Shown here: piece by piece, positions 17,212-26,610 of the stretch
Numbering within the stretch: the first letter of the stretch is position 1
How the letters are laid out: each line of letters starts with the position of its first letter
From: Candidatus Zhuqueibacterota bacterium
GTDB lineage: Bacteria; Zhuqueibacterota; Zhuqueibacteria; Oceanimicrobiales; Oceanimicrobiaceae
NCBI GenBank assembly: GCA_029261995.1
Contig: JAJDAF010000055.1
Location: forward strand, 62,001-126,000
DNA: 64,000 bases
Reading direction: 5' to 3'
The notes under the pieces: model-generated
Database searches by the model: none
The model's input: the letters and a program-made list of their open reading frames with translations, nothing else
What the model was told of the DNA's origin: nothing
Made by a program: the position numbers and the translations under genes

Positions 17212-17663
17212 TGTTCGACTCCGTTAGTGTTGTATCTGCGGCCTGATGTCATATAACGACGTTTGTGCTCACCCAGTAGACATCACGTTGCCATTTCCAG
17301 ATTGGTCAAGCATTTCGGTCAGTTCAGCGTATGTGACTCCTTGGCCAACGCGCGACAAGATAATGACCGTCGTGACTTTAAATATACGGTGTACGAAGGA
17401 ATTTATGCCATTTTTCGACAGTCAAATTGAAGTCAGACAGCGTTCAAGATGGTGCATAATGTGGCTGGGCAAGAAAAAGGCGTTCGTCCTGCATCGCCGC
17501 GGCAATCGGCTGGAGGACATTCGGGGCTGCATTCGACCTCTCCTTGAGGCACTGACACACTTGGATTGCGTCAGGCGCAGCAAAGCAGGTTGGGTGGACG
17601 CTTCCTGACCTACGAACCTAAAGGTGGCTTGCCTGTGAAGACCCAACTGGTGAACACCCCAGG
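17212..17663. other. intergenic with a trace of a third PD40 gene
   Basis: On the minus strand near 17249-17330, WKWQRDVYWVSTNVVI followed by a stop resembles the C-terminal end of the PD40 paralogue next door (ADIYWVDARILDDM). Nothing else of that gene is left. The plus-strand ORF through the region has no recognisable content. Confidence 0.3.
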
Positions 17664-18509
17664 CTAGTGCTTGAACCAGGAATTGACCTCAGAATAGGTG
17701 ATAGTCGAATCGTTCAAAAGCTGGAAAGTGCCTGAGTCCAGCAACTCGCGGGCGATTTTTCGAAGCAAAGTCAAGGCCGCTCGCATGTGTCTGGGACCCA
17801 GGCTGACCCGCGCGACGCCGATCTGCTGCAACTCCGAAATCGCAGGGGTCGTAGCGCCGGCGATGATGTTGAGCGGCGCATCGATTTCCGCCACCAAAGA
17901 CGCCATAGTTTCCCGGTCGAGGTCGCCCATGTCCGGCACGAAAATGCAATCCGCTCCTGCTGCGCGATAGGCATTTGCGCGCTGGACCGCATGCTTGAGT
18001 TTGCGAGCACGATCCTCCCTCGAAACCAGAAACACATCCGTGCGTGCGTTGATGACCAGGTGGATGCCTTCTGCGTCCGCCATTTCACGAATGGCCGCAA
18101 TGCGTTCCAGCATCACCTCCTGCTCGAACAGGGGATGCTCGGCGTTGCCTGTACTGTCTTCCAGATTAAGCCCGACCGCGCCAGTTGCCAAAACACTCCG
18201 CGCCGACTGCACAACACCTTGAGTGTCGCCTGCATATCCAGCTTCGATATCTGCGCTCACCGGCAGGTCAGTGTCCTTCGCAATCCGGCGCACCACTTCC
18301 ATATTCTCGTCCAGACTCATGCGCTGCCCGTCAGGATAGCCCAGGGTGGCAGAGATGCCTGCGCTTGTCGTCCCGATTGCCTGGAATCCCTCAAGTTCGA
18401 AAACCTTGGCGCTCGAAGTGTCCCAGACGTTTGGGAGAACCAGGAGCTGCGGTGCACTGTGCAGCGCAAGGAATTCCGCAGCCTTTTGTTTTTGGGTCTC
18501 GTGGGTCAT
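17664..18509 (-). CDS. isocitrate lyase/PEP mutase family protein
   Basis: A 281-residue cytosolic TIM-barrel protein. Family marks are PNVWDTSSAKVFELEGFQAI, TTSAGISATLGYPDG, the metal-binding PVSADIEAGYAG, VGLNLEDSTG and LVINARTDVFL. The KKCGH-type loop of true isocitrate and methylisocitrate lyases is absent, which points to the oxaloacetate decarboxylase/PEP-mutase-like branch. Its C-C or C-P substrate is unknown. It lies 42 bp downstream of the PQQ-propeller gene, so the two are probably cotranscribed and perhaps controlled by the MarR-family regulator. Confidence 0.85.
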   Translation of the reverse strand: MTHETQKQKAAEFLALHSAPQLLVLPNVWDTSSAKVFELEGFQAIGTTSAGISATLGYPDGQRMSLDENMEVVRRIAKDTDLPVSADIEAGYAGDTQGVVQSARSVLATGAVGLNLEDSTGNAEHPLFEQEVMLERIAAIREMADAEGIHLVINARTDVFLVSREDRARKLKHAVQRANAYRAAGADCIFVPDMGDLDRETMASLVAEIDAPLNIIAGATTPAISELQQIGVARVSLGPRHMRAALTLLRKIARELLDSGTFQLLNDSTITYSEVNSWFKH

Positions 18510-18551
18510 AGTTTTAAACGGCTTAGAGGATAGGTGTCATTTCTTCCCGGC

Positions 18552-19805
18552 CTACTTCTTAATGTTCAAACAAACCAGTTCTTTATGATTGCGCAGATAG
18601 AGCCGGCCCTGCGCCAATGTCGGCGCTGTCCAACATTTTCCATTCAAAATCTGCGCTGTGGAAGTTTTCACAAACGCCGCCGGTGTCGCCTGTGCCAGCG
18701 CTAGTTTGCCGCGCTCGCTTAGAATGATGAGCTGTCCATCCGCGGCGATCACGGAGCCACGCTTGAACCCCCTCGCCTTCCATTTGAGTTCTCCAGTTTT
18801 GGCGTCAAGGCACTTAAAGATTGCGCCGTCAAAACCATAGATGTGGTCGCCATACAAAACCGAGGTGTTGACATCGCTACGCATTTTGTTGGACTCCCAG
18901 ACGAGCTGCGGGTGAAGGCTGCCTGCCTTCATCGAAAGCTGGACCATCGCCGCCCCCGAGCCGCTGGAGATGTAAACCCTGTCCGGCGCCACAAAGATGG
19001 GAGTGCCCGTGTTTAAGGGGTCGCCAGTAACCGGACAGAGCGTCTCCCAGTCGTATTTCCAAAGCGTGGAGCCATCGGCAGGGGAGAGAGACCGCAGTCC
19101 GCCGGCGCTCCAAAAGATGAGTTGTTCAACCCCGGCAATGGTGGTGCTCACCGGCGAGGAATAAGCCACCCGATCACTCCGGGAAGTCCAAAGAACCTTG
19201 CCGTCCTTCTTGTTCAAAGCAACGTAGACCTGACCCTCACCGCCGGCTTCCACAAAGAGTCGTTCTCCCGCTACCATCGGCGAAGATGAGTATCCGTAGG
19301 TGGGAAGTTTGGCGCCAAAATCGTGCACCAGGCTGTGTTGCCACAGCAGCCGTCCGGTTTTCCTTTCGGTAGCGATAAGCACGCCATCCGTTCCGACGGC
19401 GAACACGAAGTCACCGTCCACCAGCGGCGTGGATCGCGGACCGTTGCCCCAGGAATTGCTGAAGCCGACGCCGAGTTCGAGTCGCCAGATCTCCTGACCA
19501 GAGCCCGCCTCCAGACAAAATAGATACTGTTTGCCTCCTGCATCCCACATGGTGTAAAGCTTGCCATCCGAAACCGACACGCCTGAGAATCCGGCGCCGA
19601 TTTCTTGTCGCCACAGGATTTCCGGCCCGCTGTCCGGCCAGTCATGGATCAGGCCCGTTTCCGTCGAAACCGCATCCCGGTTCTCACCGCGCCACTGCGG
19701 CCAGTCGCGCCGGGCACTATCGGTGGATTTGCCCAAAGCACCAGACTCGAGGTGTACGCCCGCAAGCTGGAGCGATAGCGCAAGAATTGTGATGGTCGTT
19801 TTCAT
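18552..19805 (-). CDS. PQQ-like beta-propeller protein (BamB-like fold), exported
   Basis: About 417 residues from ATG 19805, chosen for the AAGGA site; an in-frame start 24 bases earlier exists. A signal peptide is followed by DWPQWRGENRDAVSTETGL, the usual opening of this family in FCB and planctomycete bacteria. PQQ-type blades follow, marked by LFCLEAGSGQEIWRLELG, LIATERKTGRLLWQHSL, VALNKKDGKVLWTSR and CLDAKTGELKWKARG. It probably serves as an extracytoplasmic scaffold or quinoprotein-like domain; no catalytic residues are evident. An inverted repeat matching the marR promoter repeat lies 43 bp upstream, suggesting MarR control. Confidence 0.85.
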   Translation of the reverse strand: MKTTITILALSLQLAGVHLESGALGKSTDSARRDWPQWRGENRDAVSTETGLIHDWPDSGPEILWRQEIGAGFSGVSVSDGKLYTMWDAGGKQYLFCLEAGSGQEIWRLELGVGFSNSWGNGPRSTPLVDGDFVFAVGTDGVLIATERKTGRLLWQHSLVHDFGAKLPTYGYSSSPMVAGERLFVEAGGEGQVYVALNKKDGKVLWTSRSDRVAYSSPVSTTIAGVEQLIFWSAGGLRSLSPADGSTLWKYDWETLCPVTGDPLNTGTPIFVAPDRVYISSGSGAAMVQLSMKAGSLHPQLVWESNKMRSDVNTSVLYGDHIYGFDGAIFKCLDAKTGELKWKARGFKRGSVIAADGQLIILSERGKLALAQATPAAFVKTSTAQILNGKCWTAPTLAQGRLYLRNHKELVCLNIKK

Positions 19806-19847
19806 AGTTCTTTTCCTTGGGTTACTCATGGACTTCTCTAACGAAAT

Positions 19848-19864
19848 AGTTGCTCAATGCAACT
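19848..19864. promoter_or_regulatory. probable MarR-family operator upstream of PQQ-propeller gene
   Basis: AGTTGCTCAATGCAACT is a 17-bp palindrome (AGTTGC/GCAACT arms) between the MarR-family gene and the gene it precedes. The same AGTTG-N7-CAACT pattern occurs at 20462-20478 before the regulator gene. Confidence 0.6.
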
Positions 19865-19882
19865 GCCATATGAGGTTTTCAA

Positions 19883-20383
19883 TCAATTACAACCTGTTGC
19901 CGTTTTGACGGAGAACCGCTCTTTTGCCGCCCGCGCCAGTCGCGCAACGAGTCGTGTCGTCGCTTGCCGCACGTCGGAGTCGAAACCTTCGAGCAGTTTC
20001 TCCATTTCCACCACAAGATCCTGTTCAATTCGCTCGTGCAGCTTGCGTCCCTGTGGCGTCACTTCCAGGCATAACGCGCGGCCATCGCTGGCATGGGCGG
20101 TGCGCCGCACATAGTTCTTTTCTTCCAATGCACTAACCACGCGGCTTGCCGTACTTTTGTCCAGGTGAAGTTCGACCGCGAGCTGATTGAGCGGCATCGA
20201 CCCCAACGCGACGAGTCGTGCAATGGCATGGCATTGCGTCACCGACACATCGTAGTAACAAATGCGCTGGCGGTCGCGGAACTGGTAAACTCTTACCAGC
20301 TCACTAACCGCGTGGTGCAGCTCGATTGCATCATTTTGGAGAGCTTTCTTCTGTGCGGGCTTTGTTTCGGTTTGGTCGTTCAC
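19883..20383 (-). CDS. MarR-family transcriptional regulator
   Basis: A 166-residue winged-helix protein starting at GTG 20383 (AGGGA upstream). The DNA-binding core is clear: VTQCHAIARLVALGSMPLNQ, then LAVELHLDKSTASRVVSALE (helix-turn-helix), followed by the wing YVRRTAHASDGRALCLEVTP. N- and C-terminal helices form the usual dimer interface. Most family members repress their own gene and a neighbour until a ligand binds. Two 17-bp palindromes of the same sequence class flank this gene, one in its own promoter and one before the PQQ-propeller/PEP-mutase pair. Confidence 0.9.
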   Translation of the reverse strand: MNDQTETKPAQKKALQNDAIELHHAVSELVRVYQFRDRQRICYYDVSVTQCHAIARLVALGSMPLNQLAVELHLDKSTASRVVSALEEKNYVRRTAHASDGRALCLEVTPQGRKLHERIEQDLVVEMEKLLEGFDSDVRQATTRLVARLARAAKERFSVKTATGCN

Positions 20384-20461
20384 TTGATGTCCCTGGTAAG
20401 TTGAGATGATGGCGCCACGGCGAGTGGCGGATAGAAAATCCTACGCCCCGGGATTCAATAA

Positions 20462-20478
20462 AGTTGCACTATACAACT
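20462..20478. promoter_or_regulatory. probable MarR-family operator upstream of the regulator gene
   Basis: AGTTGCACTATACAACT, a 17-bp inverted repeat 78 bp upstream of the GTG start. It shares both arms and spacing with the site at 19848-19864, which supports autoregulation. Confidence 0.6.
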
Positions 20479-20679
20479 AAATTCGTTTTGAACGCTTTCA
20501 GGGATTGGGCGCAGCGGTGGTGCAGGTGCAGCTCCGCAGACCTCATTCGCTGGCCTGCGGAGAGTCGCCATGACATCCGTCCACAACTGAAACTGGCCGG
20601 TTAGAGACGAGACGGGCTCATCAGCGTGGTCCAGAAAGGGTTATTCAACTCACGCTTCCGATGGGGTAGAAGATTTCCA

Positions 20680-21630
20680 TTAGTCGGATTGCTTTGGCCG
20701 CCAGTCCGGCCAGTAGTCACCGCCTTCGTGGCGTGTCAGCCGACGCTGATTGCTGCCGTCGGCATTCATGACATAGATCTCGTAGTTGCCGTCGCGGCTT
20801 GATTGAAACGCGATTTCCTTACCATCCGGGGACCACGTGCCATCCTCATCCACTGCTTTCGTGTCGGTGAGCTGAATCACGTTACTGCCATCGGCATCCA
20901 TCACATAGACATTGCGGTGGTTCAGCGGAATGCCGTGATTGGCAAAGAAGACTATCTTTGAGCCGTCTGGCGACCACTGCGGAAAAAGGTCCCAGTCCGG
21001 CGTGTTGAGCAAGACCCGCCGGTTGCCACCGTCTGCGTCCATTACGCTGATGCCGTAGTTGTCGTTGACCACATCGTAGAGCGCAATCCTGCTTCCGTCC
21101 GGCGACCACACGGGGTATTTTTCGTCGAAGTCGTTGTCACTCATTTGGCGCAGTCCGCTGCCATCAACGTTGGTCACAAAGATCTCGAAGTCCTCTTCTG
21201 TTTTGGCGGAAAATGCAATCTGCTCGCCGTTGGGCGACCAACTCGGATGCGAAACGGATAATCCGATGCTGGTGAGTTGCCGGCGGCCAGTGCCATCGGC
21301 ATTCATCACGAATACCTCCGTCCTGCAATCCGGAAAGCAGTCGCCGGGATTTTCATCGACTTCATCCGAGGTAAAAGCCAACATCTTCCCGTCGGGCGAC
21401 CAGGCCGGACAGCGCTCGTTGGTGGACGTGTCAGTGATGCGGCGCTGGTTGCGGCCGTCGGCGTTCATGAGGTAGATTTCGGCATTCCCGTCGCGATTGG
21501 AATAGAAGGCAATCTCCGCGAGGCTGCCATTGTTGCCGGCATCTCCGCTGCAGCCGTTACCGAATGCAAGCAAAGTTAACGCAATTCCCCACACGACTCC
21601 ATATCTGCTGTACGTTCTGTTTATGACCAT
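20680..21630 (-). CDS. TolB-like PD40 lipoprotein
   Basis: A 316-residue protein with a strong ribosome site (AGGAGG). The signal peptide ends in AFGNGCSG, a plausible lipobox. Six or more near-identical PD40 blades follow, each with a pattern like NRDGNAEIYLMNADG.N.RR.T and AWSPDGK..AF.S. This periodic Asp/Gly-rich propeller is the TolB/DPP-IV-type module. Expected in the periplasm, anchored to a membrane; it may recognise peptides or glycans. It stands alone, divergent from nothing obvious, about 115 bp downstream of the M28 peptidase gene. Confidence 0.88.
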   Translation of the reverse strand: MVINRTYSRYGVVWGIALTLLAFGNGCSGDAGNNGSLAEIAFYSNRDGNAEIYLMNADGRNQRRITDTSTNERCPAWSPDGKMLAFTSDEVDENPGDCFPDCRTEVFVMNADGTGRRQLTSIGLSVSHPSWSPNGEQIAFSAKTEEDFEIFVTNVDGSGLRQMSDNDFDEKYPVWSPDGSRIALYDVVNDNYGISVMDADGGNRRVLLNTPDWDLFPQWSPDGSKIVFFANHGIPLNHRNVYVMDADGSNVIQLTDTKAVDEDGTWSPDGKEIAFQSSRDGNYEIYVMNADGSNQRRLTRHEGGDYWPDWRPKQSD

Positions 21631-21744
21631 TTTTCCTCCTGTGCCTTGGCTCCGAGATGAGCATCGCTTTGGAATTCAACCACAGCGTGGGTAACCGGGG
21701 TGAGCCGCAAACCCACTGATTGACTTCGGCGTGAAGAGATCACT

Positions 21745-23406
21745 TTAACCGGAATCGCCTGGCGGCATGTACGACGGCTTCTCTGGATTATTAGCCAGAT
21801 CACAAGCTGTTAGATAAATCAAGGCAATCACCTTTTTCATCTTCTCGATATTGATCTTATCTGCTGTATCAGACGGCGTGTGATAGTCAGGGTGAGAGCC
21901 CGTGGTGTAGAAAATGGCGGGGATTCCCTTTTCAATAAAATGCCACTGGTCGCTTCGCTTGACCATATTCTGAACATTGTCATAGAGGTAATGAATCTCC
22001 ATACCGATGTCACGGTTGTTGCGCTCAGAAAACACCTTCATGTCCGAACTATAGGTCGTTCCAATGGCGTGCAAAGAGTTCTTGCTCTGCTCCGCTGTAA
22101 CCAGGAGTTGGCCGCCGCGCTGGGTGTCAGTGAGTGAGTGCGTATCCTCATTTCGGCCAATCATATCCATCTGGACCATCGCAACCGTCTGGTCGAGCGG
22201 ATGCAGCGGGTGTTCGACATAGTATTTGGATCCATACAGGCCCTTTTCCTCGGCGGCAAAAGCAACGAAAACCACACTGCGCTCCGGCTGCCCGCCAGTG
22301 GATAAAAACGCCTCCGCAACTTCGAACAAAGCAGTAACGCCGGTAGCGTTGTCGTCGGCGCCGTTGTAAATTTCGTCGCCAACCCGTCCATCATGGTCGT
22401 AGTGGGCTCCGATTACAATCGCCTCATCGGTTTTGCCTCTGAGCAGCCCAACCACGTTTCTTACCGTGCTGGTTTCCGTCCTGACTTTAGTTTGCACGGT
22501 GATGGTCCGGTTCTCGACCGGGAACGAGTTCGGCTTGAGACTAGCATCGATTTCCCTCTGAATGGCGCTCAGGTCTTTGCCTGTTCCCGCCAAAATATCT
22601 CGCGCGACTTGCATGCTGATATGCAGGGCAGGAATCCCGATGTTATCTCCAGCCCCAGCCAATTGCATGGTCTTGAGTCTTGTCGGCTGATTCTCAGGCC
22701 AGATTTGCTCCTTGGTGAAGACCTCGTACGACTCGTGATTCACGGGGTCGGTGACAACCAGTATTGCAAGCGCGCCATGCTCCTGGGCATTCCGGGCTTT
22801 CACCATGAACTGCGCGTGCTCGGTGGTAGCGACGCCATCAAAAACGCTGCTGCTGTCTTGTTCCTGAGGCTCGTGACGCAGCAGCAAGACGATCTTGTTC
22901 TTGACATCAATGCTCCTGTAGTCGTCGTATTTGTGCTCCGGAGCCGTGATGCCATAACCGGCAAAGACGATCGGGGCTACCACGTTCTTGTTTGCGGTGA
23001 AGCTGAAGGACATGAAATCCTGGCCGAATTCGTAGTCTGTGGTGACCGTGGCGCTGCCCTTTGTGGTGGTGAGTTCCAGACGGTTGACGCCATTCAGCTT
23101 TCGTTCAATCAGGTCGAACGGCTGGAAGTAGGAGTCCCCGGCGGCAGACTCCAGACCCGCTGCCCGGAACTGTGCCGCAATGTACTCCGCGGCAATCTCG
23201 AGACCGCGGTCGCCATTGCCACGTCCCTGCAACAAGTCAGAGGCCAGGAAATCGAGGTGCGCTTTGATTTCATGCGAGGTGATCGATTGCACGGCTGCGG
23301 TAGTCAAATCTGGCCCGGTTGAAGCTGACAAGAACGACGAACCGGCGAAAACTAAGACAGTTATCACAAGGAATAGGGAAGCTCGGTGGCACAGGAATCG
23401 TTTCAT
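21745..23406 (-). CDS. M28-family zinc aminopeptidase with PA domain, exported
   Basis: About 553 residues from ATG 23406 (GGAGT site); an in-frame start 87 bases earlier has no signal character. A signal peptide precedes ITSHEIKAHLDFLASDLLQG, typical of the family. A protease-associated domain occupies about 130-290 (IVFAGYGITAPEHKYDDY). The catalytic domain shows VIGAHYDHDG and GADDNATGVTALFEVAEAF (zinc-binding His and Asp), FVAFAAEEKGLYGSKYY (catalytic Glu pair), MVQMDMIGRN and the late His in YHTPSDTADKIN. All expected metal ligands are present. It should release N-terminal residues from peptides outside the cytoplasm. Confidence 0.92.
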   Translation of the reverse strand: MKRFLCHRASLFLVITVLVFAGSSFLSASTGPDLTTAAVQSITSHEIKAHLDFLASDLLQGRGNGDRGLEIAAEYIAAQFRAAGLESAAGDSYFQPFDLIERKLNGVNRLELTTTKGSATVTTDYEFGQDFMSFSFTANKNVVAPIVFAGYGITAPEHKYDDYRSIDVKNKIVLLLRHEPQEQDSSSVFDGVATTEHAQFMVKARNAQEHGALAILVVTDPVNHESYEVFTKEQIWPENQPTRLKTMQLAGAGDNIGIPALHISMQVARDILAGTGKDLSAIQREIDASLKPNSFPVENRTITVQTKVRTETSTVRNVVGLLRGKTDEAIVIGAHYDHDGRVGDEIYNGADDNATGVTALFEVAEAFLSTGGQPERSVVFVAFAAEEKGLYGSKYYVEHPLHPLDQTVAMVQMDMIGRNEDTHSLTDTQRGGQLLVTAEQSKNSLHAIGTTYSSDMKVFSERNNRDIGMEIHYLYDNVQNMVKRSDQWHFIEKGIPAIFYTTGSHPDYHTPSDTADKINIEKMKKVIALIYLTACDLANNPEKPSYMPPGDSG

Positions 23407-23720
23407 CACAATACTCCGCTTTGGTTCTGGATGGGTACTTGGGTTGATGGTCTCCGTGGTGCTCGCCGGCACGGGCTGACAATCCCGCAACACTTTTGTT
23501 GGTCAGTCCCAAACAGTGAAGTGTTGCCATGTCGCAGCGCACGCTAGGCTTGAAAAATTGTAACGTACAAACTCGCGGGATGTGCCCGGCCGGGCCGTTC
23601 AACTACCGGTCATTTGTGATGCAAAACTGTCGCAGGCGAGGGTTCCTGTCCGGCGGCTGGTGGACAGGAAACGCAATGGTGGAGAAGATATTCTGCAAGG
23701 GTGCCGGAACCTGTGCAAGA
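23407..23720. other. intergenic, nothing recognised
   Basis: This lies between the M28 gene start and the stop of the HTH/membrane protein. It should hold the M28 promoter. No repeat or hidden gene was recognised. Confidence 0.4.
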
Positions 23721-25106
23721 CTATTTCTGCAGGTGGAAGGACCGCGGTGCCCCCATGCCCTGGTTGGCGGAACCACCAAAGTCGTCTTTGAGAAAGACCC
23801 GGTCGCTGCCATCGCGCAACTCAACGACATCCACAGCGCCGCAGCCCGCAAACCCAAAGTGCAATGACACGATCCGGCCGAGGGGCTCTTCAACGGAGAA
23901 CTCGTAAACCGGCCCGCCGTTCAGCCACACTGTTGAGGCGCCGTTCTGCACCGTCCATTTGATTTGGTTCCACAGCGACAAGTCACAGCCGAACATGGAC
24001 AAATCATTGTCTCTACCGCTCACCGAAGCGCCGGAGGTCTCCAGAGTGAGATTGCCGACGCAGCCGGGGGCGCTCAGTGGCAGCATCAAATCGCCGGTCT
24101 CGCACATGACCCCGATTTGTACGTACTGGCAAGTCGCCGCGCCTTCGTACAGGTTGTTTTTAACTCGGGTTTCGAGCGTGAAATCATCGCCGGTGAGGGT
24201 GCCAAAGTCACGGGAAATGCTGAAGCCGACCCAGAAATCCGGACGTGAGGTGTCAATGTTGCGCGCTCTGAGTGCTGCAGGGGAAACGTAGAGACGGCCA
24301 TCACGGACAATATCGCGTTGCGGCAGGTAGGTTGGAGGGCCAGCGCTCGTGGCATAGCGGACCAGCCCCAGCCAGCCGGCCGTGGTGATGTGGACGTCGT
24401 ACAATCGAACCACTTTCCCGTCAGCGAGCAGTTGTGCCTGATGCAGGCCGGGGTAGTAGTAGACATTCGAAAACTGTCCGCGCTCGCTGTCAATTCGGGT
24501 TGTGCCCACGTGCTCCGAAGACGGATTGATGAACACGCTGTCGGCCTGAATCCCACTCAGGTCATAGTCGAAGACCACGGTGTTTGGCAGGCCATGTGGC
24601 AAGAGCTTCCTGCCTGAGAAGACCACTTGATTCGCGCTACTGCTAACCACCACCCGCGGACCGACGCCACTCCAGAACAGCACTGAAATTCCGCCCACCG
24701 CTGCAAGAATGAGCGTTGCCAGCGCGAAACGCGCAAACAAGCCAGCTACACCGGAGCGGCGGGCACTCTGACTGCCCGTGCGCGGGACCAAGGGTTTGAG
24801 CAGGCTTCGGTTTTGCGCCTTCGTTCCCGCGCTCTTGAAATCAAGCCAGTTTTTGTAACCCACAAAGGCGGACAGCGCATTCAACGTCATGGGATGGGGC
24901 AGGCTGTCATAGCCGCTCTTCCAGATTCTCTTCAAGGTCGAGAGGCTGAGCAGAATGCCCGTTTCCTGAAAAATCAATTCACTCAGCGCTTCGAAGTCGC
25001 GCTGTTTCCAGGTCGCGTTCCGGGCACGGCCCAGCTTTGCATGAATCAACTCGCGGCACCGGTTGAGGTGGAAAGACTCTGCGTTAGATTGGCTTCTGTT
25101 CTTCAT
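23721..25106 (-). CDS. HTH-like domain and single-pass membrane protein
   Basis: About 461 residues (ATG 25106; an in-frame TTG at 25121 is possible). Residues 1-95 hold a helical domain with LSELIFQETGILLSLSTLKR and PHPMTLNALSAFVGYKNWLD. This motif is common in Bacteroidetes proteins and looks like a DNA-binding or sensing module. One membrane helix follows near 125-145 (FARFALATLILAAVGGISVL). The extracytoplasmic remainder is beta-rich and contains a PKD-like segment (FDYDLSGIQADSVFINPSSE) and a laminin-G/concanavalin-like region with FTLETRVKNNL. A membrane-anchored regulator sensing an envelope ligand is a reasonable guess, not a demonstrated role. Confidence 0.8.
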   Translation of the reverse strand: MKNRSQSNAESFHLNRCRELIHAKLGRARNATWKQRDFEALSELIFQETGILLSLSTLKRIWKSGYDSLPHPMTLNALSAFVGYKNWLDFKSAGTKAQNRSLLKPLVPRTGSQSARRSGVAGLFARFALATLILAAVGGISVLFWSGVGPRVVVSSSANQVVFSGRKLLPHGLPNTVVFDYDLSGIQADSVFINPSSEHVGTTRIDSERGQFSNVYYYPGLHQAQLLADGKVVRLYDVHITTAGWLGLVRYATSAGPPTYLPQRDIVRDGRLYVSPAALRARNIDTSRPDFWVGFSISRDFGTLTGDDFTLETRVKNNLYEGAATCQYVQIGVMCETGDLMLPLSAPGCVGNLTLETSGASVSGRDNDLSMFGCDLSLWNQIKWTVQNGASTVWLNGGPVYEFSVEEPLGRIVSLHFGFAGCGAVDVVELRDGSDRVFLKDDFGGSANQGMGAPRSFHLQK

Positions 25107-25296
25107 GATTTGGCTCTGCAAGACATTTGGGAGGACTCAAGCGGCTCTCAGCCATCGTTCAAGTATTTTTCATTTCAATGAAACCACCACGGTCGCGGCG
25201 GTTCTCTCATGAACGAACTCGCAGTACAATTGTTTCGCGGGACAGAAGCGATCTATTGCACCACAGCCTGCACTGGCCTGGGATAGCCCAAAATGT

Positions 25297-26280
25297 CTAT
25301 TCGTGCACAGTTGTGGTTTTGGTGTACTCGGCCACTGGCGTGTGCAGGGCGATGCCGCTCTGCCGGTATCTAACCCATGCGAGAGTCAAAAACAGGCCGG
25401 TTAGCATCGCGCCCACACCTATTAGGCCACCTTCCGGCCCAAAAGCTCCTCCCGTCCATGCCTCCGGCCCTGATTGCTCGACCTGAACAATCGTGACCAC
25501 CTTTGCGGGCATGGTAATGCCGCTGACGGGAAATCCAAACACGCTGCCTTGAAAGAAATTCCAGGTGATGTGCAGTCCAATCGGAATGGCTAATTCTCCG
25601 GTTAGAACATAACCCAAGCCCAGGAGAACGCCACCCAGAATGATGTTAAAGGTACTGACAAGGGTCGCATTGGGGTTGTCCAAGTGAAACAGCCCGAAGA
25701 TGACGGATGACAGAAGCCATGCGATAACAATAGCACGCTGGGGACCTATTCTCCTGAGATTAAGACCTTCCGACAAATTGGTAAGGAGATAGCCCCTGGT
25801 GACCAGCTCTTCAGCGACACCAACACACACAAAAACCGTCATGACAACAGAAAGCGGCAAGACAAACAGCAAGTCCGGATCTAAGGCATACAAGATCTCG
25901 GTGACGGTTACCCAGCCAAGAAGATATTCAGTGATGAAGACTCCGGTGATTAGGAAAGCGCCCAAAAGCATGCCAAAGCCGAAGTTGAGCCACCAGTCTT
26001 TATGAAGAGACAAACCGAAATCTGCCAACCGTCTCCTGTCAAGAAACCTGCCGGCCAGCCAAACGCTGATGAAAGCTGACGCGAGAGTCGAACCGGCAAA
26101 GACAATGAAGAACCACAAGGGCGCCTCACTGCTTAGTTTGATGCCCGGAGCAATGAGGCCACGCAGAGATCCCAACGCCTCCCCTAACGCAATAAAAAGG
26201 ATCAATTGCAATGCCACACGGAAACCTGCTCTCATCCGGCATTGTTCATCATTCCAAAAAACCAATTTGATCTTCTTCAT
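25297..26280 (-). CDS. CPBP-family intramembrane metalloprotease
   Basis: About 327 residues from ATG 26280, which follows GGGAG; the ORF extends 13 codons further up without a site. There are eight or so membrane helices. The ABI/CPBP motifs are present: VAEELVTRGYLLTNL (EExxxR), FGLFHLDNPNATL (conserved His) and LHITWNFFQGSVFG (HxxxN). These residues form the zinc site of Rce1-like proteases. Bacterial members take part in peptide maturation, bacteriocin self-immunity or stress signalling; this one has no diagnostic neighbour. Confidence 0.88.
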   Translation of the reverse strand: MKKIKLVFWNDEQCRMRAGFRVALQLILFIALGEALGSLRGLIAPGIKLSSEAPLWFFIVFAGSTLASAFISVWLAGRFLDRRRLADFGLSLHKDWWLNFGFGMLLGAFLITGVFITEYLLGWVTVTEILYALDPDLLFVLPLSVVMTVFVCVGVAEELVTRGYLLTNLSEGLNLRRIGPQRAIVIAWLLSSVIFGLFHLDNPNATLVSTFNIILGGVLLGLGYVLTGELAIPIGLHITWNFFQGSVFGFPVSGITMPAKVVTIVQVEQSGPEAWTGGAFGPEGGLIGVGAMLTGLFLTLAWVRYRQSGIALHTPVAEYTKTTTVHE

Positions 26281-26610
26281 CTTAGTTCTCCCGATATGGA
26301 TCAAGCGCGATTTAGTCATTGAGTTGAAGTGAACCGGAAAGCCGTGACGCCTAAGCGTTACGTTGTTGCGGTGCGATTTGTGTCATAGATCCGACATTTT
26401 TGAGTTTCGTGTCAGGCGGGGGGATGATTGTTTGCAGGCAGGTCAGAGATATTGTGCGGGGATGGCATGTGCGGTGAAGGGACATTGACTGCACGCGAGC
26501 GGACAGCTTGAGATTTAATGGTAGTTTATGGATGGTGCGGTAAATGCTACGGACTCCTATTCATTCCTCTCTGGGGCACCCGGGCTATGCCACCCGTCAG
26601 GCGAATATCA
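26281..26610. other. intergenic, nothing recognised
   Basis: Between the CPBP protease and the dipeptidase genes. Only a poor GACGCCTAAGCGTTACG-type partial palindrome was seen. Confidence 0.35.

Noticed and set aside
17246-17608. Plus-strand ORF of 120 codons
   Set aside because: No recognisable content, and it is antisense to a PD40 tail remnant at its start.
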